Shown one piece after another: positions 60,326-64,000 of a DNA stretch of 64,000 nucleotides. Each line of letters begins with the position of its first letter. Positions within the stretch are counted from its first letter, which is position 1. The stretch comes from Aulostomus chinensis (lineage: Eukaryota; Chordata; Actinopteri; Syngnathiformes; Aulostomidae). Position numbers and translations under genes: made by a program. The notes beneath the pieces are model-generated. The model did not search any database. It saw only the letters and a list, made by a program, of their open reading frames with translations, and was not told the DNA's origin. The stretch spans positions 23,572,569 through 23,636,568 of the forward strand of contig JBBMOA010000015.1 of assembly GCA_037954235.1 (NCBI GenBank), given 5' to 3'.

Positions 60326-61184
60326 TTTGTTTTGTTTGTACTTCTGGACAGTACATTGCTCCAACACTAATGAACATGCTGCATTTGCAGAAAGCAGCTA
60401 GTTGCCTACTCCCATGTTGATATGATTAATCCAAAAAATGAAAAATATCAGTTTAAGGTAGATGTAGAGCAGATAAAAAAATATGTGATTAATTGTGAGT
60501 TAACTATGGACAACCATGTGATTAATCAGATTAATTTTTTAATCCACTGACAGCTCTATCCAGAAGATAATATTGGGACAAAGAGATGGAACAGAGTCTA
60601 TAGGAGCCACATCTGTTTATTTGTCTGTCTCTTGGGTTTTCGTCAGGTCTCCATGGGTGGCAGTATAGCATTTTCTTTATAATCACTGGTGCAGGTACTC
60701 AGGTGACGCATGGAGGTGGAGGGTCATGCGGTTTTTACCGCTCGCTGGCTTGCCAGGCTCACTTACCTCACCTCACTCCTTTCTTTTCCCACAGCATCGT
60801 TTTATTAGTTTCTTTTTGCAGCAATTAAGTCATGTTTTGTTGTGACCTTTTTTGTCAATAAAATGGGAACGTCACCCAAACATGGACCGGCGTATGGACC
60901 GTCGTTTATTGAGGGCGTCAAAAACAGTCTCTCACTTCCATTCAAAGTGACTATAGGAAGGCAGGATAGTCGCTAAAGAGTCCTAAAACGGGCCAAGAAA
61001 ATTGAGATTCACAAATTTGAGGCCATTGTGAAGGTAATCCAGGCAGAGTAACATCTAACAAGAGTGGATGACTGCCAGTGAAAGTAGAACGCTGTGATGT
61101 CACTGTCCATCCTGGTCTGGTTGCTCACATTCAGCTCCCAATATCTTCATCTGAAAACTTCCCCTGGACAGTTACAGTATTTGA

Positions 61185-61403
61185 CGGCTGATAATCAACA
61201 ACCATGCTGAAGTAGAACCCACCAAGGGACCATTTCTTGAAATACCTGGACTTAACACAACCAAGTATGATGTGGTTTTATCTGGCCACGCAGCTCCGGG
61301 CGGCATCCAGCTGATCGGCCAAGTTGTTGAAACAGATCAGTCTAACAGTGCTCACGTACCTGAATATGACTGCCCCATGATGATAAACCAGCCTTTTAAT
61401 TAG
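61185..61403 (+). other. unassigned protein-like open frame
   Basis: Open for 72 codons between stops, ending in TAG at 61401-61403, without a clear start. The peptide (GHAAPGGIQLIGQVVETDQS) looks coding. It lies between the protease-like remnant and an LTR-like stretch, so a retroelement origin is likely but not shown. Confidence 0.35.
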
Positions 61404-61426
61404 GACCTTAGTGGTTTTGTTTCTTT

Positions 61427-61431
<5 letters not shown>

Positions 61432-61497
<66 letters not shown>
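61432..61497 (+). repeat. (TG)n microsatellite
   Basis: About 33 TG units. Confidence 0.96.
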
Positions 61498-61499
<2 letters not shown>

Positions 61500-61860
61500 A
61501 TAGACACTTCTTGTTTTATTTTGTAATCTTTTTCTCCTGTGTCTCCTTGAGCTTTACACTTCCTGTCCACTTCTCAGTTTCCTGACTTTTGGGGGAACGT
61601 GTTGCCCCTGTGTTCTCCCACCTATTTTTTCTGGATTGATAAGTTAGGTCTGTATTTTTTCGCTTGGTCATCTGTGGTTCCCTGTGTTTAGTTTGCCCGT
61701 TCAGCTCTGCCAGTTAAGTTTTGAGGTAATTTTGTATAATAAACTTTTGAGTATGTCGGCACCTGCTGGCTTCCTGTCTCTGCATTTGGATCCTGTTTCA
61801 CCAACACCACCGCTCTGCATGAATCACGTTGAAATGTGACCAAACCTCGGATCATAACAT
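61500..61860 (+). mobile_element. Gypsy-type LTR-like stretch
   Basis: T/C-rich sequence with AATAAA near 61738 followed by GGCACCTGCTGGCTTCCTG and CTGCATTTGGATCCTG, the usual 3' half of fish Gypsy LTRs. Borders are approximate and no target duplication was found. Confidence 0.55.
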
Positions 61861-63200
61861 CCAAGAATGGTTTTGATTAAAATTTGACATCACATGTATT
61901 CATTTATTTCTGTTTCATATATTTAAAACAAATAATTTTGTGTGTTACATTTGTTTCTTTTAGTCTTACGTGAAATACTTTTATAATCATATAGAGCAAC
62001 AAATATTTCTGCCTGCACCGAAAAATATGTCCATGTTGAAGGTCATTTACATATAAAACCAGATGTAATTTGTGAATCCTGTGTATTTTTTTTTGCATTT
62101 CCTCTTGAAGTGACTGATCTATCTCTGCCTCTTGCCCATGGCCTCGATGCTGGCTTCTATTATGTGTATATGATGTGTTTTTGTACATCTAGTTAGTCTT
62201 TTTCAAGGTATGCCTGCTGCTAAATAAGCTAATAAGCTGGGTAATATTGATGCTAAACATTATTGACATTCATGTTGGTCTGCCTCTAAAATGCCAGAAA
62301 GACCCGAGTCAGATAAAGACACAATGATTCTTCAACCAGAACCAGAACAAAATGAAAACTAGGAGCAGCAAGCTTAGCACCACTCAAGTGGGGAGGATCT
62401 TGTCGATGTAATTAGCATTTTGTTAACGACCATTAACAAAAATGTCAGAAAAGATGAATAATTGGACCTCACTTGTATGCATTTGCCGCCGTGCACACCA
62501 ATGCACCTGCAGTTTTTCAGACTTAGCCAAAGCCATCTTGTTGTTGATCTTGTTTCCGTTGTTAGGAGACAAGGTGTTGCCCTTCTGTTTGGTTTGTTTT
62601 TTTTTGGGGAGGGGGGGGGGGGTTGGTCACATTTTATGTTTCGAACACAGTCACTGCGCCGGAAAATGATTGATGCTGTCAAAGAGCACCGGAGTGCAGT
62701 TTGATCTCTGGTAGCTGTAATTGAAGCAGCATGGAGGACAGCGGTTACTATTTGATATGATTAGTCATATTTATGTGTCGGTTCAGTGTTAGAGAACCAC
62801 CGCTTGAGGCACTGAGAAAAGAGTGAGGGAGTCAATGTGTGCGTGTCTCCCTACATTAGCACTCTCGGCAGCCTATGTTACATTTGACCCTGCGATATTG
62901 TTAGCTCATGTCTAGTGGGCCCTTCCTGAGTGTCTGTCTGTGTGTAAATATCAAAAGAACATAAGTAATATAAACAGCCAAAAGTAGGAATGTTTAAAAA
63001 CTACAATTGAGCAGAAATCCTTTAATGTGGAATAATTTCTAGTATAGTTTAAACAAAATATACCCACCATATGGAGTACATACAGGTGCAAGGAATATTA
63101 CGCGGTTGAATGCTTGAGTGAAAATCCATTTTTAAAATTGTCATTTGTGAATGGCTCATGGAGCAGCCACAACATGTGACAGTCCGACATGGAAAGAGCT
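61861..63200. other. no gene recognised; 3' flank of ovol gene
   Basis: AT-rich sequence with a T-run plus G-run near 62597-62621. The segment next to 63200 would be 3' UTR of the minus-strand gene. Confidence 0.45.
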
Positions 63201-63956
<756 letters not shown>

Positions 63957-64000
63957 TGGGCCCGGTGGCTCAGTGGTTAGCACTGTTGCCTCACAGTAAG
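63957..64000 (+). mobile_element. SINE tRNA-like head, cut by window end
   Basis: GGCCCGGTGGCTCAGTGGTTAGCACTG-type head (A-box region TGGCTCAGTGGTTAGC), like that at 23699. The rest lies beyond the window. Confidence 0.7.

Larger units (their letters stand above)
59555..60559 (+). mobile_element. hAT element with 8-bp target duplication, interrupted by a SINE
   Basis: Ends ATAGGTGTCAGTG and (complement of the right end) ATAGAGCTGTCAGTG; CCAGAAGA flanks it at 59547-59554 and 60560-60567. It carries a BED-finger coding start and is broken by a family A SINE, so it is inactive. Confidence 0.78.

Overview
This looks like nuclear DNA of a teleost fish, probably a percomorph. The evidence is vertebrate genes split by introns with GT-AG borders, fish-type LINE, SINE, hAT, Tc1 and LTR repeats, long (CA)n/(TG)n microsatellites, and no operons or bacterial signals. 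Only about 4 kb is confidently coding. Four protein-coding loci can be supported: the 3' part of a dapper gene (dact3-like, + strand, exons at 6636-6768 and 8754-10408), a small LBH-family gene (- strand, exons at 26662-26739 and 25893-26144), a nearly complete dmpk (myotonic dystrophy protein kinase) gene (+ strand, 14 exons traced from 34420 to 55139), and the last exon of an Ovo-like zinc-finger gene (- strand, 63201-63523). In human, DACT3 and DMPK both lie on 19q13.3, so their neighbourhood here is probably old synteny.

Layout: 1-6635 is upstream or intronic sequence of the dapper gene with two SINE copies. 6636-10408 holds two dapper exons separated by an intron that contains an antisense L2-like LINE. 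10409-25892 is repeat-rich and intergenic (LTR-like remnant, LINE tail with a triplicated 23-bp hairpin, several SINEs). 25893-26739 is the LBH-like gene. 26740-34200 is intergenic and includes a LINE whose 3' region has expanded into a minisatellite of about 44 units (30980-33245). 34372-55139 is dmpk, with a 9.4-kb first intron carrying a hAT-type MITE, LINE fragments and a Tc1 remnant, and intron 7 carrying a solo LTR and a palindromic MITE. 55140-63200 is intergenic and holds a stack of nested mobile elements at 58508-61860. 63201-63523 is the ovol exon. A SINE head starts at 63957 and runs off the window.

Functionally, dapper proteins bind Dishevelled and tune Wnt/planar polarity signalling, LBH-family proteins are small acidic nuclear co-regulators, DMPK is a Ser/Thr AGC kinase of muscle and other tissues, and OVOL proteins are epithelial/germline transcription factors. 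They do not form a single pathway. I see no evidence of a new multi-gene system. The most interesting points are a non-canonical GC splice donor and a strong-context uORF in dmpk, the uncertain 3' end of dmpk, the higher-order minisatellite inside a LINE, the nested transposon stack, and several protein-like stretches I could not identify.
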